This document shows, one piece after another, positions 1-11,752 of a stretch of 64,000 bases of DNA. The notes below the pieces were generated by a model, which was not told where the DNA came from, made no database searches, and worked only from the letters and a program-made list of their open reading frames with translations. Every line of letters begins with the position of its first letter. The stretch's first letter is position 1. The DNA is from Ruegeria aquimaris (GTDB taxonomy: Bacteria > Pseudomonadota > Alphaproteobacteria > Rhodobacterales > Rhodobacteraceae), in NCBI RefSeq assembly GCF_025751555.1, contig NZ_JAOWLB010000022.1:1-64000 (forward strand). Direction: 5' to 3'. The translations under genes and the position numbers were made by a program.

Positions 1-336
1 CCTCGAATGCCGCCGTCTCTCCAGCGTGTCCAGCCGTCTCTCCGACCCGTCCGCAGCACCTCAGCGCCGCCGGTGAAAGGGGTTCTAGGCCCAAGCCCAA
101 AGAGTCGCAAGCGCAAAACGCACAGAAATCCGAAAAAAGTGAAAGTATACGTATTATCATATACTTAGATTCCAAAAAACACCAATTCCTCCGTGCTTTT
201 TGGGTCCCCCGGAATGGAATCATAGCTGTCGGATAGATCCCGGCGATCTGTCTGGGAAATAGGAACACAACATATAGCGGGCGCCATGCCGATTGGCACA
301 ATCGAGCGACTCAAATGCGTGGCAAAACGTTGGTGC
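1..336. other. Left-edge region without a recognised gene
   Basis: No protein family is recognisable here. A reading frame on the plus strand runs open from the left edge to a TAG near 168, but its translation is basic and low in complexity, so it is not called. The short sequence GCCGTCTCTCC occurs twice (12-22 and 33-43). From about 120 on the DNA becomes AT-rich, which fits a promoter region or a gene end whose body lies outside the window. Confidence 0.4.
143..166. promoter_or_regulatory. AT-rich inverted repeat, possible operator
   Basis: AAGTATA (143-149) is repeated as TATACTT (160-166), a perfect 7-bp inverted repeat with a 10-bp spacer. The arms are about two helical turns across, as for a dimeric repressor. 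Neither the regulator nor the target gene can be named from this window. Confidence 0.3.
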
Positions 337-1227
337 TCAACACCCATCGCCTTGCGAAAGCCAATCGAAGAACACTCTGGCTTCGGGCTTGTGGTCCGCA
401 GAAGGCATCAGACAGCAATGGTATCCGCGTTTCGTTCGGATCACACGCTCGCACGCAACGACCAGTGTTCCCGCCTCGATCATGTCGTCGACCATATGAC
501 GCCAGCCAAGACCGATGCCGGTGCCGTTCTGTATCGCACGCAACAAGACCATGTAGCTGTAGAGCCGATCCATCGGCTTCGGCTCTGGCACGGTCAGCCC
601 GGTCCCGCGAAAGTATCGGCTCCAGTCCGACGCATGATTGGGGTTGCTCATGTGCAGAAGTCGGCTTTGCGCCAAAGCCTCCAGGGTCAAAGGCCCACCC
701 GAAAGGAAATTCGGAACACAGACCGGCACTAGTTCCTCATCGAAGATTCGCCGACATTCGCGACCGGACAATCCGGTTTCGCCAAACACCACCGCGATGT
801 CGCAGCGGGCCGGATCAAAATCCATGTTCTGGTCCCGAGTCAGGAACTCGACCTGAATGTCAGGATGTTGTACCTGAAACTCGCCCATACGGGGCAACAG
901 GTAAAGCGAGGCAAAGCCCAGCGCGACATTCACCACAACAACATCCTGACGCTTGCGTGCAGACAGCGCGTCGAGCCCGTTTCTGATGGCCAACATCCCC
1001 TCGCCGATCGCGGCAGCAAGGGACTCGCCAGCGGGCGTCAACGTCAGGCGCGGTTTCGTCCTCAGGAACAGCCGGACACCCACCCAATCTTCGAGAAGAG
1101 CAACCTGACGGCTCACTGCAGGCTGCTGGACATTCAACTCACGCGCGGCAACGGAAAAGCTGCGGTGACGCGCGGCTGCATCAAAGGCGGCAATCTGGTG
1201 CAGCGGCAAGGGACGGCTCGGCTTCAT
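337..1227 (-). CDS. LysR-family transcriptional regulator (GcvA-like)
   Basis: A DNA-binding regulator of about 296 residues. The N-terminal winged helix-turn-helix (residues about 5-65, with the family signature FSVAARELNVQQPAVSRQV) is followed by a LysR substrate-binding domain. Two adjacent ATG codons can start it. GAGGGG lies 1 nt before the first and 4 nt before the second, so the second is preferred. The gene diverges from the MttB-family methyltransferase gene, and a near-perfect palindrome overlaps its leader. By family habit it probably controls that gene pair and itself. The effector is unknown. Confidence 0.88.
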   Translation of the reverse strand: MKPSRPLPLHQIAAFDAAARHRSFSVAARELNVQQPAVSRQVALLEDWVGVRLFLRTKPRLTLTPAGESLAAAIGEGMLAIRNGLDALSARKRQDVVVVNVALGFASLYLLPRMGEFQVQHPDIQVEFLTRDQNMDFDPARCDIAVVFGETGLSGRECRRIFDEELVPVCVPNFLSGGPLTLEALAQSRLLHMSNPNHASDWSRYFRGTGLTVPEPKPMDRLYSYMVLLRAIQNGTGIGLGWRHMVDDMIEAGTLVVACERVIRTKRGYHCCLMPSADHKPEARVFFDWLSQGDGC

Positions 1228-1237
1228 CATTCCCCTC

Positions 1238-1256
1238 GTGAATGATCTTCATTCAC
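1238..1256. promoter_or_regulatory. Palindromic LysR-type operator candidate
   Basis: GTGAATGATCTTCATTCAC is a perfect 8-bp inverted repeat with a 3-nt centre. It contains the T-N11-A arrangement typical of LysR boxes. It lies just upstream of the lysR ribosome-binding site and about 170 bp before the divergent methyltransferase gene, which is the usual position for an autoregulatory LysR site. Confidence 0.55.
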
Positions 1257-1428
1257 ATTTTCAGGCTACCCTCGGAAAATCAACCGGATACTCTGGCCAA
1301 ACATCCCTCTGCGGATGAAGATACATGCCGTGTCCTGTCGCGGCTATTTTGGCGGATAGGCAAAACGCCTGACTTGGACAAGAAATGCGAGGGTATCGCG
1401 TGCAAGCCTTAGGACAAGGAATGCCGAA

Positions 1429-2958
1429 ATGGCTTGCCGCCCAGCCATGTCAGACAGGGGACATCCCCTGATGGCCCGACGCGCATCCCGTGGCACCGCG
1501 GCGCCTGCCGGGCGTCCGTCGACACGGGCGGTCGGTGGGTCCTGGGCCCCTCTTGCAAACGCGGATGCACATCTGATCGCCGACGCAGCTTTTGACATTC
1601 TGGAACGGGTCGGCCTGTCCGAGGCCCCGCCAGACGTAAGCGCGCTGGTATCCGAGCATGGCGGGCGATCACACGATGGCAGGCTGATGTTTCCACGCGA
1701 ACTGGTGGAAAACATGCTCGCCCTCTCCCCGAAAACCGTCACCCTGTGCGGACAGGCACCGGAAAACGATCTGATCGTAGGCGGCACCGAGACCCACCCG
1801 GGGACAGGGGGCGCCGCCCCCAACGTTGCCGATCTGAATACCGGCGACATCCGTCCGTCCAGCCTGTTGGACCTTCGGGATGCCGCCCGGCTTGCCGATG
1901 CGTTGCCGCATGTGCATTTCTTTTCGCGGTCATTGGTGGCGGGCGATATTTCAGATCCGCTGGCGCTCGACCTCAACACCGCGTTTGCGTCGCTTTGCGG
2001 CACTAGCAAACATGTGATGGTGCAGGCCAGCGACCTGTCCCATGTTCCGCATATCGCCCGGATGTGCCACTTGATTGCCGGGTCCGAGGACGCGTTTCGC
2101 GCCCGACCCTTCCTGTCGCTCAACATCAATCATGTCGTGCCGCCGCTGCGGCTTCATGCCGAAAGCGCGCGGGTTCTGATCGAGGCCGCGCGCCTTGGCA
2201 TTCCCGTGCACGCAAATGTATTTGGCCAGCTTGGCGCCTCGAGCCCGGTGACTTTGGCCGGATCGGTGGCTCAAACCCTGGCCGAGGCGCTGGCCGGTAT
2301 CGTTCTGGCGCAGCTGGCCGCGCCCGGCGCGTTGGTCATCGCGGGCCCGCGCCCGATGATCACCGACCTGCGTACCGGCGGCTTCTCCGGTGGGTCCGGC
2401 GAACAGGCGATGGCCACGGCCATGGCGGTACAGGTGTTGCGTCTGTGGTCCCTGCCCTGCTCGGTCATTGCGGGGGCCACCGACAGCAAGTTGCCGGACC
2501 ACCAGGCCGGATATGAAAAGGCGCTCACCGTTCTGACCGCGATGCAGGCCGGGGCGCATCTGGTGACGCAGGCGGCGGGCACGCAGGCCGGATTGATGGC
2601 AGTCGATTTCTCGGCCATGGTTGCGGATAACGATATGCTGGGTGCGCTGATGCGGGCCAACATGCCGCCCGTCGTTGATCAGACGACCCTGGCGCTTGAT
2701 GCGATTGCCGATGTGGCGCGGGGCGAAGGCCACTATCTGGGCCGTCCGGAAACCTATGCCCGGATGCGCAGCGATTTCCTCTATCCCGAGGTTGCCGATC
2801 GCAGTTCCATCACCGATTGGCAGACAGCAGGCGCAACCGATATGGCAGCCCGGGCGAGGCAACGGGCCATCGCGATCCTGCGCGATCACCACCCGTCGCA
2901 TCTTTCGTCCGAGATGCGCGTGACTCTCTTGCAAGCTTTCCCAAGCCTAAAGGCGTGA
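1429..2958 (+). CDS. MttB-family (trimethylamine methyltransferase-like) corrinoid methyltransferase
   Basis: This is a member of the MttB superfamily, which moves methyl groups from methylated amines or betaines to a corrinoid protein. The family-typical barrel runs through about residues 35-505. No in-frame TAG is present, so this is the non-pyrrolysine branch, which includes glycine-betaine methyltransferases; the substrate cannot be read from sequence. The ATG at 1429 has AAGGA 8 nt upstream. Two later in-frame ATGs (1450, 1471) are possible, and the AGGGGA before the 1471 start is tied up in a perfect hairpin (1456-1469). The Ldh-family dehydrogenase starts 4 nt after the stop, so the two are co-transcribed. 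No corrinoid protein gene is present in this window. Confidence 0.85.
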   Translation: MACRPAMSDRGHPLMARRASRGTAAPAGRPSTRAVGGSWAPLANADAHLIADAAFDILERVGLSEAPPDVSALVSEHGGRSHDGRLMFPRELVENMLALSPKTVTLCGQAPENDLIVGGTETHPGTGGAAPNVADLNTGDIRPSSLLDLRDAARLADALPHVHFFSRSLVAGDISDPLALDLNTAFASLCGTSKHVMVQASDLSHVPHIARMCHLIAGSEDAFRARPFLSLNINHVVPPLRLHAESARVLIEAARLGIPVHANVFGQLGASSPVTLAGSVAQTLAEALAGIVLAQLAAPGALVIAGPRPMITDLRTGGFSGGSGEQAMATAMAVQVLRLWSLPCSVIAGATDSKLPDHQAGYEKALTVLTAMQAGAHLVTQAAGTQAGLMAVDFSAMVADNDMLGALMRANMPPVVDQTTLALDAIADVARGEGHYLGRPETYARMRSDFLYPEVADRSSITDWQTAGATDMAARARQRAIAILRDHHPSHLSSEMRVTLLQAFPSLKA

Positions 2959-2962
2959 TACG

Positions 2963-3997
2963 ATGGAATACCGGTCTAAACTCGAATTCAAGGGAGACCG
3001 CGTGCCGGTTCCGGCGAGCGAAGTGACCGCTCTGCTGATCTCGATCTTTTCCCGTCTTGGCTGTTCGGATGACACAGCGCGGTGCGTTGCCGACCATCTG
3101 GTCGACACCAGCCTTTGTGGCATGGAGAGCCACGGGGTCATGCGCACCCTGCAATATGCCGAGCAGATGCGGACAGGCTATGTGACGGCCAATACCCAGA
3201 CGTATGTAACGGATAATGGACGTGGGGGGCTGGTTGTCGATGGCGGTGGCGGCATTGGCATACCGGCGATGCTGAAAGCCTATGAAACCGGCATGGACGC
3301 GGCTCTGGCGACCGGGATATCGGCGCTGGCAATCCGGAACGTCGGCCATACCGGGCGACACGGAGCCTTTGCCGATATGGCGGCCGAACGGGGGTTCCTG
3401 ACGATCTGCGTGGGCGGCGGCAACCGCCAGACCTGGCGGCAGGTCGCACCGCATGGCGGTGCAAAGGCCATGTTGCCGACAAATCCCTGGTGTATCGGCA
3501 TACCGGGTGGACCGCGTGGCCCTGTTGTTCTCGACTTTGCCACTTCGAAGATCGCTGGCGGCTGGATTTATGCGGCCCGTTCCGCCGGGGCGCTGTTACC
3601 CGAGGGTTGCGTCATCGACCGCAACGGCAACCCCACCCGCGACCCCGAAGACTACTTCGCGGGTGGCGCCATCCTGCCCTCGGGCGAACACAAGGGGTAT
3701 GGGCTGGCGCTGATCGGGGAATTGATCGGCGAGGCGATGCTGGGTCCGTCCACGACCGAATGCCACTGGCTGCTGATTACACTGGATACCAGTCGGTTTC
3801 GCAGCGGTCACGCCATGACCGCTGCCGCCGAAGAGGTGCTTGCCGAATTGCGCGACTGTCCTCCTGCCCCCGGCTATGATCGGGTGGAAATCCCTGGCGA
3901 ACGCGAGCGGGCATATCGTGCGGCCTCGGGCAATGTCCTGCATATCCCGACATCGACCTGGACCGACATTCAGACCCTGTCAGCGACCCTAAGCTAA
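2963..3997 (+). CDS. Ldh-family (malate/lactate/ureidoglycolate-type) NAD(P)-dependent dehydrogenase
   Basis: A 344-residue member of the Ldh_2 oxidoreductase family, distinct from classic lactate dehydrogenases. Family motifs seen are ESHGV with the catalytic His (about residue 55), GHTGRHG (about 130), PTNPWCIGIP (about 175) and EHKGYGLAL (about 245). Relatives reduce or oxidise 2-oxo/2-hydroxy acids, sulfolactate or cyclic imino acids, and the substrate here is open. It follows the MttB-family gene by 4 nt, which suggests both act on one methylated compound. Its last 9 nt overlap the 3' end of the convergent lysR gene. Confidence 0.85.
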   Translation: MEYRSKLEFKGDRVPVPASEVTALLISIFSRLGCSDDTARCVADHLVDTSLCGMESHGVMRTLQYAEQMRTGYVTANTQTYVTDNGRGGLVVDGGGGIGIPAMLKAYETGMDAALATGISALAIRNVGHTGRHGAFADMAAERGFLTICVGGGNRQTWRQVAPHGGAKAMLPTNPWCIGIPGGPRGPVVLDFATSKIAGGWIYAARSAGALLPEGCVIDRNGNPTRDPEDYFAGGAILPSGEHKGYGLALIGELIGEAMLGPSTTECHWLLITLDTSRFRSGHAMTAAAEEVLAELRDCPPAPGYDRVEIPGERERAYRAASGNVLHIPTSTWTDIQTLSATLS

Positions 3998-4909
3998 CAT
4001 CTGCCGCTGCTCCTCGTGATCGACAAAGGGGGCCAGGCTGAGCGTGAAGTGATCGAGGAAATCCAGAACCAGCGGCGACAGGCTGCCGGTGACAGGACGT
4101 ATCAGAGACAGGCGGTGCGAGAAACGTGGCGCAAATGGCCGGATCACCAATCCCTGGTCGCGAAACTGTTCCGCGTCCAGCGCCGACAGAACCGCCGCCC
4201 CGTACCCTTGCGCCACTATGGTGCAAGCGGCGGTGAACTGGCGCACTTCGATCCACGAGTTCATCTCGACGTCACAATCGGTAAAAGCCTGCGCCAGGCG
4301 GCGAAAGAACGGGCTGTCGCGACGGGAATGGATCAGCTTTTCGCCGCGCAGGTCATGCGGGGTGATCTCATGCTGCGCCTCAAGCCGATGCCCCCGGGGC
4401 AGAATGCAGACCGTACGAATGGGAATGTCGGTGCTTTCGGTTGCCGGATGTCCGCCAAAGCCATCGGTAATCGCGCAATCGTATTGCTGTCCGACGATCC
4501 ATTCCAGAATCCGTTCAGGCCTATCCGGTTCGATGGTTACGGTGACCCCTTGGCGGTCTTTCAGAAACTCGGTCAGGACCTTTGGCAGGTGACTGGTGGC
4601 AAATCCCGGTAGGCAGGCGATCCGCAAATGCCCGGCGGTCCGGTCCTTGAGATTCTGGCGCAGATCCTCGAGATGGCTCAGCCCCTCGAAGACGCGGTTG
4701 ATCTCGACCAGCATGTAGCGCGCTTCGGGCGTGGGAATCAGGCTGCCGCCCTCGCGCACGAACAGCGGAAACTCCACCGATGCGGCGAAATCCGAAATCA
4801 ACCGGCTGGCGGCCGGTTGCGAGATTCCCAATTGCTGCGCTGCACGAGTAATCGAGCCGGTCTGGGCGACCGCACGAAACGCTTCCAGTTGTCTGAGCTT
4901 GAAATTCAA
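3989..4909 (-). CDS. LysR-family transcriptional regulator
   Basis: A regulator of about 306 residues with a typical LysR start (NFKLRQLEAFRAVAQTGS) and helix-turn-helix (TRAAQQLGISQPAASRLI), followed by a periplasmic-binding-like effector domain. TTG at 4909 is taken as the start because AGAGG stands 7 nt before it and homologues begin at this point. Upstream ATG codons at 4930 and 4966 lack a ribosome-binding site. The gene diverges from ugpB, so it is the likely regulator of the ugp operon. It also ends convergent with, and overlapping, the Ldh-family gene. Confidence 0.87.
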   Translation of the reverse strand: MNFKLRQLEAFRAVAQTGSITRAAQQLGISQPAASRLISDFAASVEFPLFVREGGSLIPTPEARYMLVEINRVFEGLSHLEDLRQNLKDRTAGHLRIACLPGFATSHLPKVLTEFLKDRQGVTVTIEPDRPERILEWIVGQQYDCAITDGFGGHPATESTDIPIRTVCILPRGHRLEAQHEITPHDLRGEKLIHSRRDSPFFRRLAQAFTDCDVEMNSWIEVRQFTAACTIVAQGYGAAVLSALDAEQFRDQGLVIRPFAPRFSHRLSLIRPVTGSLSPLVLDFLDHFTLSLAPFVDHEEQRQMLA

Positions 4910-5055
4910 CGTCTTGCCTCTTTTGCACATGCAGAAATTTGTTTCGCCTCCACACAGACATAACATTTTGCTATTATTTTGTTCATAAAACTTTTGCTTG
5001 AGTTATTTTTTTTGCTGCGCAACGATCCGCGCATCCATGAAACTGGGAGGTTTAC

Positions 5056-6357
5056 ATGACCTGCAAGATCCTATCCTTCAGTGCCTCGGCGCTGGTCCTG
5101 ACGGCCGGAATGGCCTTTGCGCAAACCGAAATTCAATGGTGGCACGCGATGGGTGGCACCAATGGCGAACGCGTCGACAAGATCGCCGCCGACTTCAACG
5201 CCAGCCAGTCCGAGTACAAGGTCGTGCCGACCTACAAGGGCAACTACACCGAAACCATGACCGCCGCCGTCGCGGCCTTCCGCGCCAAGGAGCATCCGCA
5301 TCTGGTGCAGGTGTTCGAGGTGGGCACCGCCACCATGATGGCCGCCAAAGGCGCCATCTATCCGGTCGAGAAGCTGATGGCAGACGCGGGCGAACCGTTT
5401 GACAAGTCCGACTATCTGCCTGCGGTGATCTCGTACTATCAGACCCCGGATGGCGAATTGCTGTCGATGCCCTTCAACAGTTCCACCCCGGTGCTGTGGT
5501 ACAATGCCGACGCTCTGAAGGCCGCTGGTGTCGAGGTTCCGAAAACCTGGGACGACATGAAAACCGCCGCGCAGGCGCTGGTCGACAGCGGCATGGATTG
5601 CGGTTTCTCCTTTGGCTGGCAGTCCTGGGTGATGATCGAAAACTATTCGGCCTGGCACAACATCGCCATGGGCACCAAGGAAAACGGCTTTGCCGGCTTC
5701 GATACCGAGTTCGAGTTCAACAACGAAGCGGTCGAGAACCGGTTGGCCGATATCGCCGAGATGGGCAAGAGCAAGCTGTTCAAATACGGTGGCCGCCGGG
5801 GCGACAGCCTGCCGATGTTCACCAATGGCGAATGCGGCATGTGGATGAACTCGTCGGCCTATTACGGCTCGATCAAGAGCCAGGCCAAGTTCGAATTCGG
5901 CCAGACCATGCTGCCGCTGGATACCGCCGTGGCCAGCGCGCCGCAGAACTCGGTCATTGGTGGCGCCACCCTTTGGGCGCTGGCAGGTCACGATGCCGAA
6001 GAATACAAGGGACTGGCCAAGTTCCTGACCTATCTCTCCTCGGCCGAGGTGCAGGCCTGGTGGCATCAGGAAACCGGTTACGTGCCGATCACCACCGCCG
6101 CATATGAGCTGAGCAAGACCCAGGGCTTCTACGACCAGAACCCGGGCACCGACACCGCCATCCAGCAGTTGAGCCTGAACACGCCGACCCCCAACTCGCG
6201 CGGTCTGCGGTTTGGCAACTTCGTGCAGGTGCGCGACGTGATCAACGAAGAGATGGAGGCGCTCTGGGCCGGGGACAAGACCGCGAAAGAGGCGATGGAT
6301 GCCGCCGTATCCCGCGGTAACGACCTGCTGCGCAAGTTCGAGCGCACGGCCAACTGA
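5056..6357 (+). CDS. ugpB: Glycerol-3-phosphate ABC transporter, periplasmic binding protein UgpB
   Basis: A 433-residue extracellular solute-binding protein that delivers sn-glycerol-3-phosphate or glycerophosphodiesters to the UgpAE permease. A signal peptide covers residues 1-22 (cleavage after AFA, before QTE). The mature start WWHAMGG and the run ALAGHDAEEYKGLAKF are typical of UgpB. GGGAGG lies 6 nt before the ATG. It heads a five-gene operon that ends in a glycerophosphodiester phosphodiesterase, which supports the substrate. The AT-rich upstream gap is shared with a divergent LysR gene and shows no evident Pho box. Confidence 0.92.
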   Translation: MTCKILSFSASALVLTAGMAFAQTEIQWWHAMGGTNGERVDKIAADFNASQSEYKVVPTYKGNYTETMTAAVAAFRAKEHPHLVQVFEVGTATMMAAKGAIYPVEKLMADAGEPFDKSDYLPAVISYYQTPDGELLSMPFNSSTPVLWYNADALKAAGVEVPKTWDDMKTAAQALVDSGMDCGFSFGWQSWVMIENYSAWHNIAMGTKENGFAGFDTEFEFNNEAVENRLADIAEMGKSKLFKYGGRRGDSLPMFTNGECGMWMNSSAYYGSIKSQAKFEFGQTMLPLDTAVASAPQNSVIGGATLWALAGHDAEEYKGLAKFLTYLSSAEVQAWWHQETGYVPITTAAYELSKTQGFYDQNPGTDTAIQQLSLNTPTPNSRGLRFGNFVQVRDVINEEMEALWAGDKTAKEAMDAAVSRGNDLLRKFERTAN

Positions 6358-6375
6358 TCGGGGAAACCCCAAGAC

Positions 6376-6405
6376 GGCATCCGGCGGAGATCTCCGCCGG
6401 ATGTC
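6376..6405 (+). other. Long intercistronic hairpin between ugpB and ugpA
   Basis: CATCCGGCGGAGA (6378-6390) is followed at once by its exact reverse complement, a 26-bp perfect palindrome extended by a G-U and a G-C pair. No T-run follows, so it is not a simple terminator. Such structures after a binding-protein gene usually protect the upstream mRNA or partly stop transcription, so that binding protein exceeds permease. Confidence 0.7.
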
Positions 6406-6443
6406 CTGCCTTCACCGCGCAAGGCACATAAGACGAGGCCCGA

Positions 6444-7325
6444 ATGCTCAAACGTGTCCATTTTCCCAGATCCGTGCTCCCTTACCTTCTGGTCGCCCCT
6501 CAGATCCTGATCACACTGGTGTTCTTTATCTGGCCCGCCAGTCAGGCGGTGTATCAATCCTTTCTGATCGAAGACGCGTTCGGCCTGTCGACCGAATTTG
6601 TCTGGTTCGAGAATTTCGAACTTCTGGTCGACGATGAGCTTTATCTGCAGAGTTTCGGGCGGACGATCTTCTTTTCCGCTGCGGTGGCGCTGCTGTCGAT
6701 GTCGGCGGCGCTGGTTCTGGCGGGTTTCGCCGACCGGGTGGTGCGCGGCGCGACCACCTATCGCACACTGATGATCTGGCCTTATGCCGTGGCGCCGGTG
6801 CTGGCAGGTGCGCTCTGGGTGTTCATGTTCAACCCGACGCTGGGCATCTTCCCTTTCCTACTCGATATGGTCGGCATCGACTGGAACCACTACCTAAACG
6901 GGACCCATGCGATGATGCTGGTGATCTTTGCCGCAGCATGGAAACAGATCGCCTATAACTTCCTGTTCTATCTGGCCGCCATGCAATCGATCCCGCGTTC
7001 GCTGATCGAGGCGGCGGCGATCGACGGCGCCGGGCCGGTGCGCCGCTTTATCGATCACATCTTTCCGCTGATCTCGCCCACCACCTTCTTCCTGCTGGTG
7101 ATCAACGCGGTCTATGCCTTCTTTGACACCTTCGGCATCATCCACGCGGTGACACAGGGCGGACCGGCCAACTCGACCACGATCCTGGTCTACAAGGTGT
7201 TCAACGACGGGTTCGTCGGTCTCGATCTGGGCGGCTCGGCGGCACAATCGGTGATCCTGATGGTGCTGGTCATAGCAATGACCGTGGTCCAGTTCCGCTA
7301 TATCGAACGCAAGGTGGAATACTGA
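6444..7325 (+). CDS. ugpA: Glycerol-3-phosphate ABC transporter permease UgpA
   Basis: A 293-residue inner-membrane permease with about six transmembrane helices. The cytoplasmic EAA loop that docks with the ATPase is visible as [20 protein letters not shown] (about residues 190-209). It pairs with UgpE to form the channel. Its stop codon shares one base with the ugpE start (TGATG), so the two are translationally coupled. It follows ugpB after an 86-nt gap that holds a long hairpin. Confidence 0.92.
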   Translation: MLKRVHFPRSVLPYLLVAPQILITLVFFIWPASQAVYQSFLIEDAFGLSTEFVWFENFELLVDDELYLQSFGRTIFFSAAVALLSMSAALVLAGFADRVVRGATTYRTLMIWPYAVAPVLAGALWVFMFNPTLGIFPFLLDMVGIDWNHYLNGTHAMMLVIFAAAWKQIAYNFLFYLAAMQSIPRSLIEAAAIDGAGPVRRFIDHIFPLISPTTFFLLVINAVYAFFDTFGIIHAVTQGGPANSTTILVYKVFNDGFVGLDLGGSAAQSVILMVLVIAMTVVQFRYIERKVEY

Positions 7326-8176
7326 TGGTCGAAAATCGCCCCGTTCTGAACGTCATCACCCATCTGGTGCTGATCCTCGGCATCGTCATCGTGGCGCTGC
7401 CGATCTGGATCACCTTTGTCGCTTCCACCCATGACGCGGTGCGCATGACACAGGCGCCGATCCCGATGCTGCCGGGCGGGCATTTCTGGGAAAACTTCAC
7501 CCAGACCCTGCTCGGCTCGGGCCTGAGCGGGACCGAGACCGCGCCGGTCTGGCGGATGCTGCTCAACAGCCTTGCCATGGCGCTGATGATAGCGCTCGGT
7601 AAGATCGCGATTTCACTGATCTCGGCCTTTGCCATCGTCTATTTCAAGTTTCCGTTCCGGATGATGTTCTTCTGGCTGATCTTCGTCACCCTTATGCTTC
7701 CGGTCGAGGTTCGCATCCTGCCCACGTTCGAAGTGGTGGCCGATCTGGGCATGCTGAACAGCTATTGGGGCCTGTCGATCCCGCTCATCGCCTCGGCCAC
7801 GGCGACGTTCATGTTCCGGCAAGTGTTCCTCACCATCCCCGACGAGATGCTGGAAAGCGCGCGGATCGACGGGGCCGGACCACTACGGTTCTTCTGGGAT
7901 ATCCTGATCCCGCTGTCCCGCACCAATATCGCGGCTCTCTTCGTGATCCTCTTCATCTACGGCTGGAACCAGTATCTGTGGCCACTGCTGATCACCACCG
8001 ATACCGACATGACCACCATCGTGATGAGCATCAAGCAGATGCTGGAAGCGGCAGAACAATCCCCGCAATGGAACATCATCATGATGACCGCGCTCCTGGC
8101 GATGCTGCCGCCGGTCTTCGTGGTCGTCGCAATGCAAAAGCTCTTTGTTCAAGGGCTGACCGAGACAGACAAATAG
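7325..8176 (+). CDS. ugpE: Glycerol-3-phosphate ABC transporter permease UgpE
   Basis: A 283-residue inner-membrane permease, the second half of the Ugp channel. It has about six hydrophobic helices and the EAA-loop motif [20 protein letters not shown] near residues 179-198. The start overlaps the ugpA stop by one base. The ATPase gene ugpC follows after 10 nt. Confidence 0.92.
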   Translation: MVENRPVLNVITHLVLILGIVIVALPIWITFVASTHDAVRMTQAPIPMLPGGHFWENFTQTLLGSGLSGTETAPVWRMLLNSLAMALMIALGKIAISLISAFAIVYFKFPFRMMFFWLIFVTLMLPVEVRILPTFEVVADLGMLNSYWGLSIPLIASATATFMFRQVFLTIPDEMLESARIDGAGPLRFFWDILIPLSRTNIAALFVILFIYGWNQYLWPLLITTDTDMTTIVMSIKQMLEAAEQSPQWNIIMMTALLAMLPPVFVVVAMQKLFVQGLTETDK

Positions 8177-8186
8177 GCAGGACATC

Positions 8187-9238
<1,052 letters not shown>

Positions 9239-9242
<4 letters not shown>

Positions 9243-10174
9243 GCCGGTTTCCGCAGCTTACCCCGTTTACCGGGGACGACGGGATCGTCCGCATCATCGG
9301 TCATCGCGGTGCAAGGGGGGTGATGCCCGAGAACACGATCGAAGGCTTCGATTTCACGCTGTCCATCGGTGTGACCGCGCTGGAGTTCGACGTGGTTGCA
9401 ACAGCCGATCGGGTGCCGGTCGTCACGCACAACCTGCACTTGGCAAATTCCGCGACGCGCGACGCACAAGGCAAGTGGCTGACCGGACCCGAGCTGCGTG
9501 TCGCTGATCTGACCCTGGCCGAGCTTAAGACACTGGATGTGGGCGGTCTGGATGGCCGAACTGTCTATGGTCAACGCTTCCCGGATCAGGCTTTCATGTC
9601 CGGCGTCCGCATCCCGGCACTGTCAGAGTTGCTGGATCTGTGCAGCAAACCCGGCAGCGAAGCCTATCTGCTGTTCGAATTGAAATCGGACCCCGACCTG
9701 CAAGACGAAGCGGTCGCCCGGGCTTCGCTGGTGGCCAACTCCGTTGCTGAGGTGCGAAAGTTCGGGTTGGAGCATCACACCGTGCTTCACAGTTTCGATT
9801 GGAAACTGCTTGACGAATGTCGCCGACAGGCTCCAGAGATGCCCACCTCTTACCTGTCGCAACTGCCAGAGAACGACGACGATCCCGGCGAGGATTCCGC
9901 CAAGTCCGTTGGCCCCGATTACAAGAACATGACGGTATCGGTGCCACGCGCGGTCGCTGATGCGGGCGGGCAGCTCTGGTGCCCGTATTTCATGGACGTG
10001 ACGCCTGAACTTGTCGCCGAAGCCCATGCCCTGGGCTTGCCCGTCTGCACCTGGACCGTCAACGAAACGGCAGACATAGACCGGATGATTGACGCAGGCG
10101 TCGACGGGATTGTCACCGACTATCCCGGCCGGGTGCAAAGGCACCTGCTGAACCGCGGCCTGCGCTGGGAGTAA
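9239..10174 (+). CDS. ugpQ: Glycerophosphodiester phosphodiesterase (UgpQ-like)
   Basis: A 311-residue GDPD-family enzyme that splits glycerophosphodiesters into sn-glycerol-3-phosphate and an alcohol. Catalytic and metal residues are visible in [13 protein letters not shown] (His22, Glu31) with Glu49/Asp51 in LEFDV and His64 in THNLHL. There is no signal peptide, so it acts in the cytoplasm on diesters imported by the upstream transporter, with which it is translationally coupled. It is longer than E. coli UgpQ and has an insert after about residue 85. Confidence 0.9.
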
Positions 10175-10185
10175 CCTCAGAATGA

Positions 10186-10211
10186 AAAGCCCCGCGCATA
10201 GGCGGGGCTTT
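10186..10211. terminator. Terminator of the ugp operon
   Basis: AAAGCCCCGC, a 6-nt loop and GCGGGGCTTT form a perfect 10-bp stem that ends in T on both strands. It sits 11 nt after the ugpQ stop and 24 nt before the convergent aldehyde dehydrogenase stop, so it can serve both. Confidence 0.85.
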
Positions 10212-10234
10212 CCGGTCTTGGCTGCCCTGGACAG

Positions 10235-11749
<1,515 letters not shown>

Positions 11750-11752
11750 GTC

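Noticed and set aside
1429-2958. Pyrrolysine-type trimethylamine methyltransferase
   Set aside because: There is no in-frame TAG inside the gene and no pyl genes in the window, so it is the non-pyrrolysine branch.
5056-6357. Maltose or other sugar-binding protein instead of UgpB
   Set aside because: The mature sequence and the phosphodiesterase at the end of the operon both fit glycerol-3-phosphate transport better.
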